Source of the DNA: Arthonia radiata
Lineage: Eukaryota > Ascomycota > Arthoniomycetes > Arthoniales > Arthoniaceae
Assembly (NCBI GenBank): GCA_002989075.1
Contig: PSQN01000001.1
Location: forward strand, 843,760-907,759
Length of the DNA: 64,000 bases
Reading direction: 5' to 3'
Part shown: positions 25,973 to 37,517 of the stretch, piece after piece
How positions within the stretch are numbered: position 1 is the stretch's first letter
How the letters are laid out: the number at the start of each line of letters is the position of its first letter
The notes under the pieces: model-generated
The model's database searches: none
Told to the model about the DNA's origin: nothing
The model's input: only the letters and a program-made list of their open reading frames with translations
Translations under genes and position numbers: made by a program

Positions 25973-26881
25973 ATGGCCGCCGACAACGATTTCAAGCTCT
26001 ACCACTATGAGCCTTCAGAAGCAGCTGCCATAGCCTTTGCGGTCCTCTTCGCCCTTGCAACAGCCGCCCAGATCTTCCACATCGTTCGGTCGAGGATATG
26101 GTTCTTTGTTCCCTTCGCAATCGGCGGCATTCGTGAGTGCAAACCGTACCTCTCGCGCCCGTCGTCATACTGACAACCCATAGTCGAGGTCATCGGCTAC
26201 ATCGCCCGCACCATCAACGCAACCGAAACGCCAGACTGGACACTCGGGCTCTACATCGTCCAATCCCTCTGCCTACTTCTCCCACCAGCGTTCTTCGCCG
26301 CGTCGATATACATGTGCCTGGGTCGTCTCGTACGAGCGACACACTGCGAACAACTCTCCGTCATCCGACCAAGCTGGTTGACCAAGATCTTCGTGAGCGG
26401 CGACGTCATGTCCTTCCTCGTCCAGTCCACTGGCGGCGGCGTTCAAGCGCAGAAAACGGAAGACAGCTTTGAAGTCGGGGGCTGGATCGTTCTCGGCGGT
26501 CTCATTCTCCAGCTCATCTACTTTGGATTCTTCATCGTCATGACTGCGCTGTTCCACAGCCGGGTCAAGAAGGCTGGTGTTGCGCAACAGGTCCTCACGG
26601 ACGTGTCTTGGACGAAAACAATCACCGTCTTATACGCCGCCAGCGTGCTGATCTTGGTTCGATCGATCTACCGTCTGGTTGAGTACGCTCAAGGCCAAGG
26701 CGGGTCCATTATGGCGCATGAGGCGTACTTTTACGTCTTCGACGCGGCGCTAATGTTTGTGGTCGTTCTCATGTACGCGGTGTGTCCTACGAAAGAGCTG
26801 AGCATCAGGATCCGTGGGAACAAGGAGAACGTCGAGGTGGGTCACCAATCTGATTCCAGCGAAGCTCAGCTGGAAAAGTGA
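25973..26881 (+). CDS. RTA1-family lipid-translocating exporter-like membrane protein
   Basis: Two exons, 25973-26132 and 26184-26881, give 285 residues; the 51-nt intron is GT-AG and joins C to TC to make GGILEVIGYIAR, a hallmark stretch of the RTA1 family. Hydrophobic segments give about seven membrane spans (for example AAIAFAVLFALATAAQIFHI, WIVLGGLILQLIYFGFFIVM, FDAALMFVVVLMYAV). Family hallmarks include the region around IFVSGDVMSFLVQSTGGG and SIYRLVEYAQG. The C-terminus is polar and acidic (GHQSDSSEAQLEK). RTA1 relatives in yeast (Rsb1, Rta1, Rtm1) affect long-chain base release and resistance to aminocholesterol or molasses toxins; the exact substrate here is unknown. Divergent from a Zn2Cys6 regulator. 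Confidence 0.92.
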
Positions 26882-27101
26882 TGAGCATTGCTGGTAATGC
26901 AGCCGCGGGTAGGCAGATTCGATCGTATTGCTTCTTGAAGCATCGTTAGGACGGCATGATTAATTCTCGGCGTATGTCAAAACACAGGTAGCATCAAGGC
27001 GTCATCTTGCGGGTATCATGTATAGATTTGATTTTCAAGCATAAAGTCATCAAACAGTATTCATATTCGTACATTCCGGCCAAGAACGCTATCTTGTCTT
27101 C

Positions 27102-29483
27102 TTACAGCTCGATGAGACTTTCCTCAACACGCTGTGGGGCCGGTTGTGCAGCTACCGGCTGGTGAGTAGGTGCGGAGGGAAACATCGACGGAGCCATCGA
27201 TGAAGAAGGATTGTGTTGCGGATACTGTGATTGCATAGAGAAGTGCTGTAGAGGTTGTTGCTGAGAGGTATAGGCTTGAGAATTGTATTGCGGTTGTGCA
27301 TTAGGCGGAGGCTGCTGAAAATGTTGTGGCAGAGCGGGCTGAAACGTCTGTTGATACTGACTTGGTGGAGGCGCTTCAACAGGTGGTGACTTTAAGGTAG
27401 GATACAGATTCGTGGAAGAGTTCCCAGAATCTGGCTGTGGTGTGTTGCCGTTGGCGTAGTAGTAAGATGCGTTGGGATCTTGTGAGGCCGGATACCCGGG
27501 CTGCGAGTTCTGACCGTAGGTAGATAGCTGTCTCTTAGGGGCCATGGGCACTTGGTCGAGTGATGACTGACGGTACTTCAAGCTTGGCGCCCGCTGAGAT
27601 GAAACCGTTGATGTAGAGCTTTGCCGCTGTCGTTGGGCATACGGAGATGCTGGGCCTTGCTGCGGTGGCTGCTGTGGGGAGTAATGCTCGCCGTTGTACG
27701 TGCTCTGTGGTCTTTGCTGTGGAGTGTATTGGTGTGGATGCTGCGCATACGGTTGCTGAGCATGAGCTTGTGGACCATTGCTATAGATGGACTGTGGTCG
27801 AGCAAAGGAGTCCGGGCCAGCAGGACCGCCCGTGTAATAGTTCTCCATATTCGACTGCGGCTGAGGGTATGCATTCTGGTTCTGTGGCATCAAATTGGGA
27901 TACATGGAGCTCGATTGTTGGAATGCAGAAGCCGGTGGCGCTGCGTATGCGTATCCCGGTGCGTTGTAGGTGTTGTTCAGCCGATCCTCGAGCATGCGAT
28001 CGTAGTATCGGACTACTGTCGCCAGTTTAGAATGAAGGTCAAGTAATGTATCATGCTTGCTCATCGTCTCGCCATAGCTTCGCGCCAGCTTAGGCCGCAA
28101 TGTGCCTATGCTCTCGTACAGCTCTTGGATTTGCGGCTCCCGCAAGACGGTTCCAGGCGCTTGATGTTGTAGTCTATCGACCAACGTTGAGAAGAGATTG
28201 ATGTTCTCGGCTTCAACAGGAGTCAGCTCGTAGTCGTTGCGCGTAGTTCGTGCTGCCGCAGCTGGGGCTCTGGCTCTTGATGATTGCTCCTTCAACTCCG
28301 CTGCATGTTTTTTCTTTTGCTCCTCCATGTCCTGCAGCGAGGCGGCAATTGCTGCTTTCAGTTCGGAGTCTTCGTCATCCTCTTTTACGCGGGAAGGCTT
28401 TGAAGCGCCGTTTGTCTGTGGCCTCGATTGTGAGACAAATCCAGATCCTGTGGCTTCTTTGGCATCCTCCAGGCTCATCTGCAAAGCTCTCTTCAAGTCC
28501 GCGTCAGCACCGTCGTCGATTCTTGCACTCCTCGGCTGCATGCGTGATCGAGCGCTGTTAGTGGATGAGAAGTCCCAAGGAGAGCTCGAAGTCCTTCGTC
28601 GATCTCGATCCTTGTCGGTCAATTTGGCGTGGCATCCATCATCAACCCTCACCTCCTTGTCCGTGATGCCCAGATGTGGAAGTGATATTGACTTGCTCGA
28701 GCAAGCGCCACAGAACACATTACCGCAATTTCGACAGTGGTGTTTTCGGTTGGTGAATGTGAATGATGTCCGGCACCGCATGCAGACATCGGAGTCGGCC
28801 CATTCTGGAGGCTGCAAGAAAAGTATTAGCATTATGATGGAACGAATTCGGCACTGAGCGTGCAAAACTTACCGCGCTGCTATCGAACATGCTGCTAGCG
28901 AGGTTCTCTTTTGGCGGAAAGCGGAAACCCTCGCGGTGCAAGCTTCGGTAGGTCTCGTTGATGTAGATGATGTTGTAGCGGCCCTCTGCAGCGGTGGCCC
29001 AAGACTGTATGAGAGCCAAGATGCGGTTTCGAACCTCAGGGTTGAGCTCTTCTTGTCGCACTAAGGAGACGAAATTGTCCATGAACTCCCGGGCAGCAAT
29101 CTCTTGCAGGAAGTGGCTACCGCCGTTTTTGACGCACGTGTCGATGAGCTACAGATGATGGGTCAGCTCACGAAAAGGCTGGAGGCTTGTCTGGACACCT
29201 ACAGTCAGAGTGGCCAGTTGGACATTCGGATTCGGGTTGCTGATACGCTTTTTGAGAGAGCGCATTGCATCTCTGGGCAGAACGGTTTTGGAGCGGATGA
29301 GGTCGGAGATCTCCAAATTCAGCGCAATGTCCTCGCTGAAATCACAGAATCGTCAGTCACAGGCAAGGAACGCAAAAGCTGCATTCGCACATACAGGCTG
29401 GAGGAGGTGGCCTGCTCAATCTGAGTGTTGAATTCAGGCAGACCACCGGACCTGGTCCACATGCCTTGCGTAAAGGCGCTCAT
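27102..29483 (-). CDS. VPS27: Vps27/Hrs ESCRT-0 subunit
   Basis: Four minus-strand exons, 29395-29483, 29203-29335, 28873-29148, 27102-28811, give 735 residues with exact frame closure. Order: VHS domain (about 15-150), FYVE zinc finger (about 172-233, with [17 protein letters not shown] and the eight-Cys pattern), two ubiquitin-interacting motifs ([14 protein letters not shown] at about 269-284 and [18 protein letters not shown] at about 314-331), a coiled-coil region, then a long Gln/Pro/Ser/Tyr-rich tail. Near the end [10 protein letters not shown] holds a PSAP motif of the type that recruits ESCRT-I, and the last residues ESLIEL resemble the C-terminal clathrin box of yeast Vps27. It binds PtdIns3P and ubiquitinated cargo on endosomes and starts multivesicular-body sorting. 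It lies head-to-head with a deubiquitinase of the same pathway. Confidence 0.95.
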
Positions 29484-30077
29484 AATGACGGACTCTGGGG
29501 AGTGGAGGGAGGAGGAATCAAGCGGTCAGGAAGCGGTGAATGCGCCTCGAGGACTGTTCCTGCATCGAAAGAAGATAGGTAAGTCAGGCAGAGAATAAGT
29601 TGAAGTATGGGCGGCAAAGGTGTAAGTAGCAGCTGTGTTGTGTTGCTTATGACGATGGGCCCACTCGTCTTTGAGGTGCAGAAGAGATGGCAGATGTCTT
29701 GGCAATGTGCACCATCGCCAGCGTCGAGCTAGGCAACTCTCGTCATCCTTTTTGCATACGCTACCGCTTGCCATACAACAACGCCAGCAGCTACGCGATC
29801 CTCTCAAAAAAAACCGCTTGCCTTTGCTCAATCCCACCTTGACCCAGACTGGCCAGCGAGCTTACAATCGCATGTCACCCGACCGGACTTTGCCACATCA
29901 ACGTGCTTGTTTCTCCATCTGAAGTTCTTGTTCACCCATCCTCATACGCGACATCCGCCGTCCACCTTCCATCAGTCGTGACTCGGTCCCAATCCATTGG
30001 TGAACCCGTCATTGTACACACACGCGCGCACAGGATAGAGAAATGCTCGCGGCACATTGTTCGTGGTCGAGCCTGCA
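29484..30077. promoter_or_regulatory. Shared promoter region of VPS27 and the deubiquitinase gene
   Basis: 594 bp between start codons of two divergent genes. It must serve both. I see C/T-rich leader sequence on each side but no element I can name. Confidence 0.5.
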
Positions 30078-33000
30078 ATGAGCTTTGCCGCAGCACCAAT
30101 CCCTCCGCCACACCGTCACGCAGCCTCCAGCAGCAATGGTACAAATGCGGGCTCGACTGGACACCCACCAGACAGGCCCGGCAAATCCGCTCGAGTATAT
30201 CCGCACATCAAAGATCTCATCAACAAGGCCGAGGCCACGGTCGAGAGTAGTAAATACGCTTCTGTGAGCACGCCGACAAATCCTGCAACCCCCGCCGACG
30301 CTGCGCTGACACAGCCTGCATCTGATCAGATTGAGCGCCTGCTCGATATAGCAGACCAATCGCTTCGACAAAGCCTTTTCTACCTCGAGCTTGGACGCCT
30401 CGACACGGCCTATATCGACTATGTCGTAGCTTACGAGATCTTCTCCGATATCATACCGCGCGCGAAAGACGCTCCCAGTATCCACAGCAAAGCTCATCTT
30501 GGAGAAAAGCAGAAACGGTTGCGTAAGGTCTGTGAACACCGCCTTGCGAGCCTTCTTGTTGAGTATGCTGACAGAAGCAGCGCCTTCATGCGGAAGAAGA
30601 TCGATATGCTCATGTCCGAGATACGATCAAGGAGGACAATGCAAGGAACAGAACTCAGCCAGTATCTACTCTCGAGCCCCAACAACAACTATCCACCAGC
30701 TCTTCCCGACGATATGATGCGGATGCAAGACCATCCTCTTTACAATCAGCATCGCCATCGAGAAGGCCTTCCACCGAAGGAGCCTCTCATTCACAACGCT
30801 ATTCTTACCCAGCGTCGCCTTCGCAAGAACGATCACCCTCGTACCCTGTGTCATCCCCGGTCAGATCGCCTCAATCGAGTGTGCGGGCCCCATCCTTGAA
30901 CGGAGGGTCCGCGATCAATGGCCACCACTACTCCCAAATCGACTCGTCTCTGAGCGACCGCTTTGCGAAGCTGCGAGGCGGGTTTTCTGGGCAATCATCC
31001 ACCCAACAGAGCCAGCATAGCTCGCGAGTCTCGAGAGACGGTCGTTCCAGGCCATCCGTTGATTATTCTGCACACCGAGATAGCCCATCGCTTCACTTGT
31101 CTTCCGAGCCTGCAGCGGCCCCGCGTGCCAGACATGCAGGAGGGCCAACAATAAATACATCCGTGTCTTCAACACTCCCTCAGCAGCCAAGTCCAGCATA
31201 CACTCCTACACGAGGGCCTCAAGATGGTATCAGATTCCAGCCGCCCCGGAGTTTGCGTCATCCTGGTCAAACGATTCACGAACGATCACCCTCCGCAGCT
31301 TCAACTCTTTCCTCAGCACGCCCACCGTCGAGCAGCTCAACCCAACAAACATTCTACGAAGAAGATGACGAGGGCGATGGTGACGCCAACTCGAATGGTC
31401 GGCCTGTCCGTCGGCGACGGCGTTCTGTCCACACGCCTCGGGAGACTGACCTCAATGCGGAGAAGCTGTTCGACTATTTGTCCAAATTCAACGTGCTACT
31501 CATCGATTGCCGACCGCGGTCCGAGTTTGATGATGGTCACATCTTTCACAATTGTATCATCTGCGTCGAGCCAACAGCGTTAAGGAAAGACATGTCCGCT
31601 GATCAGCTCCAAGAAGCTCTCGTTCTTTCTCCCGAAGGCGAGCAGATGTGTTTTCAGAGACGCAACGAGTTTGATTTGGTTGTGTACTATGACCAGTCGA
31701 GTGACGTCTCGGATTTGGGTCCGCACCCACGAAAGCGCCCGGATTCAGCTCTTTCGTTTCTAAGTGACGCACTAATGGATTACAACCAAGAGAAGCCCTT
31801 GCAATGGCCTCCAATCATCCTGAACGGGGGCATAGATGCTTGGGTCGAGCTGCTCGGCTCACAGGCATTGGTCACATCAGACAGCACCAGTCAGACTCGT
31901 GCGAACAAGCCTCTTCCTCGGCGTCCGCAACCTGCAGATGCTCCACGACTTGACATTGGCAAGCGACGGCACCGCGAATACAATCCGCTTGGGCAGGACG
32001 AAGTGAGGAAGTGGAAAGAGCGGGCACGCAGCGCGAGCGTGATGCTAGACAAGCGGCCACCGCCTGATGTCAACCAGCCCCGTGAGAACGGCGATGACGG
32101 CATCGTCTCAATGCCTGACTACGAGGATTTCGCGACCAGGTTTCCAGACGTGACGACAGTGGAGAGTCAGCAGCAATCTACACCAGACAAGCTTTCGTCG
32201 ACCGTCCCGCAGTATCCCAAACCAGCACCTCCAACCGCTCCACCGCCAGCACCACCGCCTCATGCTGCTCAAGCAGTTCAAGCGCCGCCTCCAATCCCTG
32301 AACGCCCACCTCCTGCTGTTCCACGAAGAACTTATAGCGGGGTCGCTGACCGCTTTCCTCAATCTGCTGCTCCGGCCAGACCACCGAAACTTGTAGAGTA
32401 TGTCGCTCCACGCTTCCGGCTCCTACCTACTACGGGCTTGCATAATTTCGGGGTGACATGCTACATGAATGCCACCATTCAATGCATGAGCGCCACCATT
32501 CCACTGACTTCTTTTCTGCTCCAAACGCAAAACGTCAAAGAGTTGCTCGAAGAAGAGAACTGGAAAGGAACCAATGGCGTTCTGGGCGAACTCTATTACA
32601 TATTGCTTCGAAACCTTTGGGAATCGACCGACGCGGATACCATCCGACCTAGCAATTTCCGGAAGCTGTGTGCCAGACTCAACAGTGAATGGGGCTCCGA
32701 CCGACAACAGGATGCGAAGGAATTCCTCGAATTCCTTGTTGATAGCCTCCATGAAGATCTCAACCAACGCTGGCGGCACAGTCCGTTGCGTCCATTGACA
32801 GACGAGGAAGAGGCCCACCGTGAGCGTATGCCTGCCTTGATAGTCGCAAAAACTGAGTGGGGACGTGCCATCCACCGGGACTACAGCCGGCTGACGGACA
32901 TCTTTGCTGGACAGCACATGTCGAAATTGCAGTGTACGGTATGCAGGCACACTTCAACCACGTACGAGCCATTTTACTCGATATCTGTTGAGATCCCAAA

Positions 33001-33559
33001 GAAGAAGGCCTTGAACATTTATGACTGCTTGTCCAGCTACTGCAGCGCCGAGATGTTGTCCGGAGATGAAGTTTGGCGGTGTCCCAACTGCAAGTGTGAA
33101 CGTGAAGCCACGAAGCGCATCACGATCACACGAGTACCGCAAACGCTCGTGGTCCATTTCAAACGCTTCAGCGCATCGCATTCACAGTCCGCGAAGAAGA
33201 TCACTACACCAATCGATTTCCCACTCCAAAACCTGGACCTGGCGCCTTACGTACTTCCGCAACCGACCGCCGCGGAGGCCGAGCATATCCAGCAGAAGTT
33301 TGGCGCGAGCGCTCTAGAGACGCCAGCTGCGATGAAGCCTCCATATCGCTATGACTGCTATGCGGTCATGAGACATCTAGGCGGCACGATTGCCAGTGGT
33401 CATTACATTGCTCTGGTGAAAGACGAGGGAAGGCAGTGCTGGCGCAAGTTTGACGACAGCCGGGTCACGAACTTTCAACCTGAGAAACTCTCTCGCTCGG
33501 ACAAGCTGCAGAACGAGCAGGCATATATTTTGTTCTACAAGAGGGTGTCTGCACCCTGA
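30078..33559 (+). CDS. Ubiquitin-specific protease with rhodanese domain (Doa4/Ubp5/USP8-like)
   Basis: Two exons, 30078-30527 and 30581-33559, give 1142 residues. The 53-nt intron (donor GTCTGT, branch GCTGAC, acceptor AGCAG) is needed to join LGEKQKRLRK to RLHAEEDRYAHVRDTIKEDN, which restores the N-terminal USP8-dimerisation-like helical region (about 40-190). A Ser/Pro-rich linker follows, then a rhodanese domain at about 440-590 (FNVLLIDCRPRSEFDDGHI) whose catalytic loop reads YYDQSSD without Cys, so it is not an active sulfurtransferase. A second Pro-rich linker precedes the USP domain. The Cys box is GLHNFGVTCYMNA (Cys at about 777, oxyanion Asn kept five residues before), the zinc-ribbon CxxC pairs are CTVC and CPNC, and the His box is SGHYIALVKD (about 1090) with FDDSRV. 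Doa4-type enzymes remove ubiquitin from cargo at ESCRT-III. Exact orthology to Doa4 or Ubp5 is not settled. Confidence 0.92.
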
Positions 33560-34239
33560 TGCCTTCCAGGAAGATGCTTTCAGGACGCTGGATGTGAAGA
33601 ATTTTGACAGAGACAAACATTGCATAGCGAGAGATACCCGCATTGACTGGAGGTAGCGAGCGTGTATAGACGCATTTGTGATGCCTAATGAATCAACGAT
33701 GAATACCTATTGTCTTGTACCAGTGTTTGTGGTGATCTATACTAAATTGATACCCATCTTTCTACCTGCGCCGATAGTCTGGTTCGGAGTACGGAGAGCC
33801 CTTCCATTTTGCCGGCGCTGAGGGCGTCTTCGAGCCTTCAGCTGATTGCGACTGCCTATCTGGTCACCAGGCAATGCAGGCTTCAGCAATTTGCATTGAT
33901 GTAGCCTTGTAATTACGACGGTTGCAATGGTGGAGAAAAGGACACGGTGTTCAGTTGTGCATAGAGGGCAATGAAAGGCGGGCTGTGATTGGTCAATCGG
34001 AGGTAGAAGAGGACAGTCTGTCATGTTCAAAAAATGTTACCAAAATGTCTGAGCAACCGCAAGCGGCACACCCACCTTTCCACGCATTGACTGATTCCTC
34101 CCCACACTTCCCATAAAATCTGACTTCCCTTCTGCTCACTCTGAAACATTTTGCAAGCCTCCATTGACTTTTCGACAACCCTTACAACTCCCCCGAACAA
34201 CGTCCACTGCTGCCACCTCCCACATCCACAACGCCCAAG
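33560..34239. promoter_or_regulatory. 3' UTR of the deubiquitinase and promoter of BiP
   Basis: 680 bp with no gene. An inverted CCAAT (ATTGG) lies at 33988-33992 within GATTG-GT-CAATC, and a CCACG occurs in TTTCCACGCATTG near 34078. They are not spaced as a mammalian ERSE (CCAAT-N9-CCACG). CATAAAAT at about 34113 could be TATA-like. No clear heat-shock element was recognised. Confidence 0.3.
33987..33998. promoter_or_regulatory. Inverted CCAAT-type element upstream of BiP
   Basis: GATTGGTCAATC: arms GATTG and CAATC around GT, containing ATTGG (CCAAT on the minus strand), 240 bp before the BiP start. CCAAT-binding (HAP/CBC) control of fungal chaperone promoters is plausible but not shown. 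Confidence 0.2.
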
Positions 34240-36540
34240 ATGGCTCGTCCATCACGGCGCAACAATACGCGCTCGGCGTGGATGACCGCCTTCTATCTCT
34301 TGTGCATATTCGCCTTCCCGCTCCTGCTCGCCGGCACCGTCCGTGCGCAGGACGACACCCAGAAGCCGCTTAGTGACGAGAAAGCCGTGAGCGGTCCCAG
34401 TACGTATTCCCTCGAATACTCGAGCGTTGCCCACGTTCTCCTGGAGAGACACAGCGTCCGCTTTATTACAGTCATTCGGGCAGCAGCTGACAATGAACCG
34501 TAGTTATCGGTATCGATCTGGGAACGACTTATTCGTACGGCATCCACTGGCCCTGGTCCCTCGTACTAAAAGCTGACGAGAATATAGATGTGTAGGTGTC
34601 ATGAAAGCTGGACGAGTCGAAATCATCACCAACGATCAAGGCAACCGAATTACACCCTCTTATGTGGCATGGAACGACGACGAGCGGTTAATAGGAGATG
34701 CGGCCAAGAATCAATTCTCCTCCAACCCACACCGCACAGTCTATGATATCAAGTTCGTGATGCCGCGAGCTTCGGATCATGCAACAATGCTAACTCTATT
34801 CTCAGGCGACTTATAGGACGCAAGTTCCAGGACAAGGACGTCCAGGCCGATATGAAGCACTTCCCTTTCAAGGTCATCAATAAGAACGGTCAACCACGTG
34901 TCAGCGTTGACGTCGCCGGCTCAGAGAAGACTTATACCCCCGAGGAAGTCTCCGCCATGGTTCTCACCAAAATGAAGGAGGTCGCGGAAGGTTACTTGGG
35001 CGAGAAGGTCAACAACGCCGTTGTTACTGTCCCAGCCTACTTCAATGATGCTCAGCGAGCTGCTACAAAGGATGCCGGAACCATTGCTGGCTTGAACGTC
35101 ATGCGCGTGGTCAACGAACCTACTGCCGCTGCTTTAGCGTACGGCCTGGACCGGGACAAAGCTGAGAGGAACATCATTGTCTATGGTACGTCCAACCACA
35201 TAGAAGCCCGGAAAGCGCAGCGCTAACTTTCTACAGATCTTGGTGGTGGTACCTTTGATGTGTCTCTCCTGTCTGTCGAGGATGGTGTTTTCGAGGTCCG
35301 TGCTACTGCCGGTGATACCCATCTTGGCGGTGAGGACTTCGATCAGAGAGTCATGAACCACTTTGTCAAGCTCTACAACAAAAAAGAGGACACCGATATT
35401 ACCAAGGACGCCAAGACGATGGGTAAACTGAAGCGTGAGGTCGAGAAGGCCAAGCGAACACTCTCATCAGCGCAATCCACCCGTATCGAAATCGAGTCCT
35501 TCCACAAGGGCAAGGACTTCTCGGAGACGCTTACACGCGCCAAATTTGAGGAGCTGAACAATGATCTCTTCAAAAAGACACTCAAACCCGTTGAGCAGGT
35601 TCTCAAAGATGCAAAGGCAAAGAAGACTGACGTCGACGACATTGTTCTTGTTGGCGGTTCTACCCGTATTCCAAAGGTACAGAGCATGATCGAGGAGTTT
35701 TTCAACAAGAAGGCTAGCAAGGGTATTAACCCTGATGAAGCTGTGGCTTACGGCGCGACTGTGCAAGCTGGTGTCCTGTCCGGTGATGCCGGCACTGAAG
35801 ACATCGTACTCATGGACGTCAACCCTCTCACGCTTGGCATTGAGACTACGGGTGGCGTCATGACTACCTTGATCAAGCGTGGCACCACGATCCCCACCAA
35901 AAAGAGCCAGATCTTTTCCACGGCAGCGGACAACCAACCGGTCGTCTTGATCCAGGTCTATGAGGGTGAACGCTCGATGACCAAGGACAACAACCTGCTC
36001 GGCAAGTTTGAACTCACAAACATCCCACCAGCTCCACGAGGCGTGCCGCAGATCGAAGTGAACTTTGACGTCGACGCCAACGGTCTCCTTAGGGTATCGG
36101 CCGCCGACAAAGGCACTGGCAAATCCGAGTCCATCACTATTACCAACGACAAAGGACGCCTGAGCAAAGACGAAATCGACCGCATGGTTGAAGAAGCCGA
36201 GCAATACGCCGAGGAAGACAAGGCGAACAAAGAGCGCATTGAAGCGCGCAACAGCCTGGAGAATTACGCCTACAGCTTGAAGAACCAGATCAACGACGAT
36301 GAAGGCCTGGGCGGCAAGATTGACGATGATGACAAGGACTCAATTAAGGATGCCGTCAAGGAAGCGATGGATTGGCTCGAGGAGAATGGCCAGACTGCGG
36401 ATGTGGAGGCGTTCGAGGAGGCTCGCGAGAAGCTGTCTGATGTCGCGTATCCCATCACGAGCAAGCTGTATGGCGCTGGATCCGATAGTGGATACGGCGG
36501 TTCCGGGGACGAGGATGACGATTCACACTCGGAGTTGTGA
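34240..36540 (+). CDS. KAR2: ER Hsp70 chaperone BiP/Kar2
   Basis: Five exons: 34240-34399, 34504-34534 (31 nt), 34588-34752, 34806-35185, 35237-36540; all in frame, 679 residues. An N-terminal signal sequence ([20 protein letters not shown], then VRAQDD) targets the ER lumen. The nucleotide-binding domain shows [14 protein letters not shown] (phosphate 1, assembled from three exons), [12 protein letters not shown], and the adenosine-site motif [13 protein letters not shown]. The linker and substrate-binding domain follow ([20 protein letters not shown]). The lid is helical. The last residues are DDDSHSEL: a four-residue HSEL end where fungal BiPs generally carry HDEL or a close variant. BiP imports, folds and monitors ER proteins and controls the unfolded-protein response. 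Length and domain order are normal. The alternative of a cytosolic or mitochondrial Hsp70 is excluded by the signal peptide and ER-type tail. Confidence 0.96.
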
Positions 36541-37517
36541 GGAACGATGGAGGAGATGCTCAGGGAGCAGCGTAGATTCTAGACGAATGCCGAAAAGTGT
36601 CATGACTATTCAACCTCTTCGCGAGTATGTACTGCAGTGCTCTGCCTCGTCAACCTTACTGCCTTTCATTCAGCAGGAGCACACCCCGTGATGGCAATGC
36701 AATGTTGCATACGGAAAGCGTTGCCATCAACGTGGACTCACAGTAGTCGTATTGAGAACAGCGTCAAGCGTCAAGTTATCTCGCATGAACACACAGTCCG
36801 ATGACCGTCTGTCGCTGCGTGAATAATCTGTGAGTATATCATATATGCCTGCATCGGGTAATTTTGTGACTCCTCGCAGCGTGGCCGCAGATGTCGTCGA
36901 GCACATGATTGAAGCGCTAAAACTAGTGCGGCAAAACTTTGCACAGACTTCATCTCCTCATCCTGAGCTCCATCCTCATACCAATATCGACCACTTTTCG
37001 TCAACATTGGACTCCAAAATCATCGGAAGATGTGGCTAGTGCACGAGAGGTCGTCTCCGCTGCACAAAATGTGGCTCAAGAGACTAGGCTAGCCGCCGAG
37101 GGCGAGGCTTTGGCGCCAGTCCACGCGCTTGCCCGCTCACCCTCGTCCCTCCCTGTCGGGATTGGTGAAGCGCGCCCTCTCTGCAGCTCGTCCTGCATGA
37201 TGCGCTCACGCCCTGGTGCAAATCCTCAAGGGGGCTGATTCACGGCCAATCACAACCGGTGAGTGCCTGTGTTTCGCATCTGCACGTTTTCAATGGTACG
37301 GCTTTGAAAAGAAATCATGAAATTCGTACAGTCTGCCTGACCGTGACTGGAGCGTATCGCTCCTGTCAGGAATAAATACACAAAGTTTCTTCCAATTTCA
37401 ATCACCTCACACGGCAACGCAATATCCTTCATCAATCCAATCAACCTTGCGTGAAACAAGAGGAGCGCGACGCAAGAAGAAACATCCAAGTCCCTTCGTG
37501 GCCCCCTTCCTGCATAC
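36541..37517. other. Intergenic 3' of BiP and 3' of the Cys-rich small protein
   Basis: About 1 kb. If the GTAAGT at 37521-37516 is used, a further 3' exon of the minus-strand gene would lie here; GGAGCGATACGCTCCAGTC after a CTGACAG at about 37366 is the only candidate I noticed. No other gene supported. Confidence 0.35.

Noticed and set aside
27621-28857. Plus-strand frames of 103-206 codons within VPS27
   Set aside because: Antisense of Gln/Pro-rich and FYVE/UIM coding; no domain of their own.
35467-36204. 245-codon minus-strand frame inside BiP
   Set aside because: Hsp70 coding regions often leave an open antisense frame; the sense strand is unambiguous.
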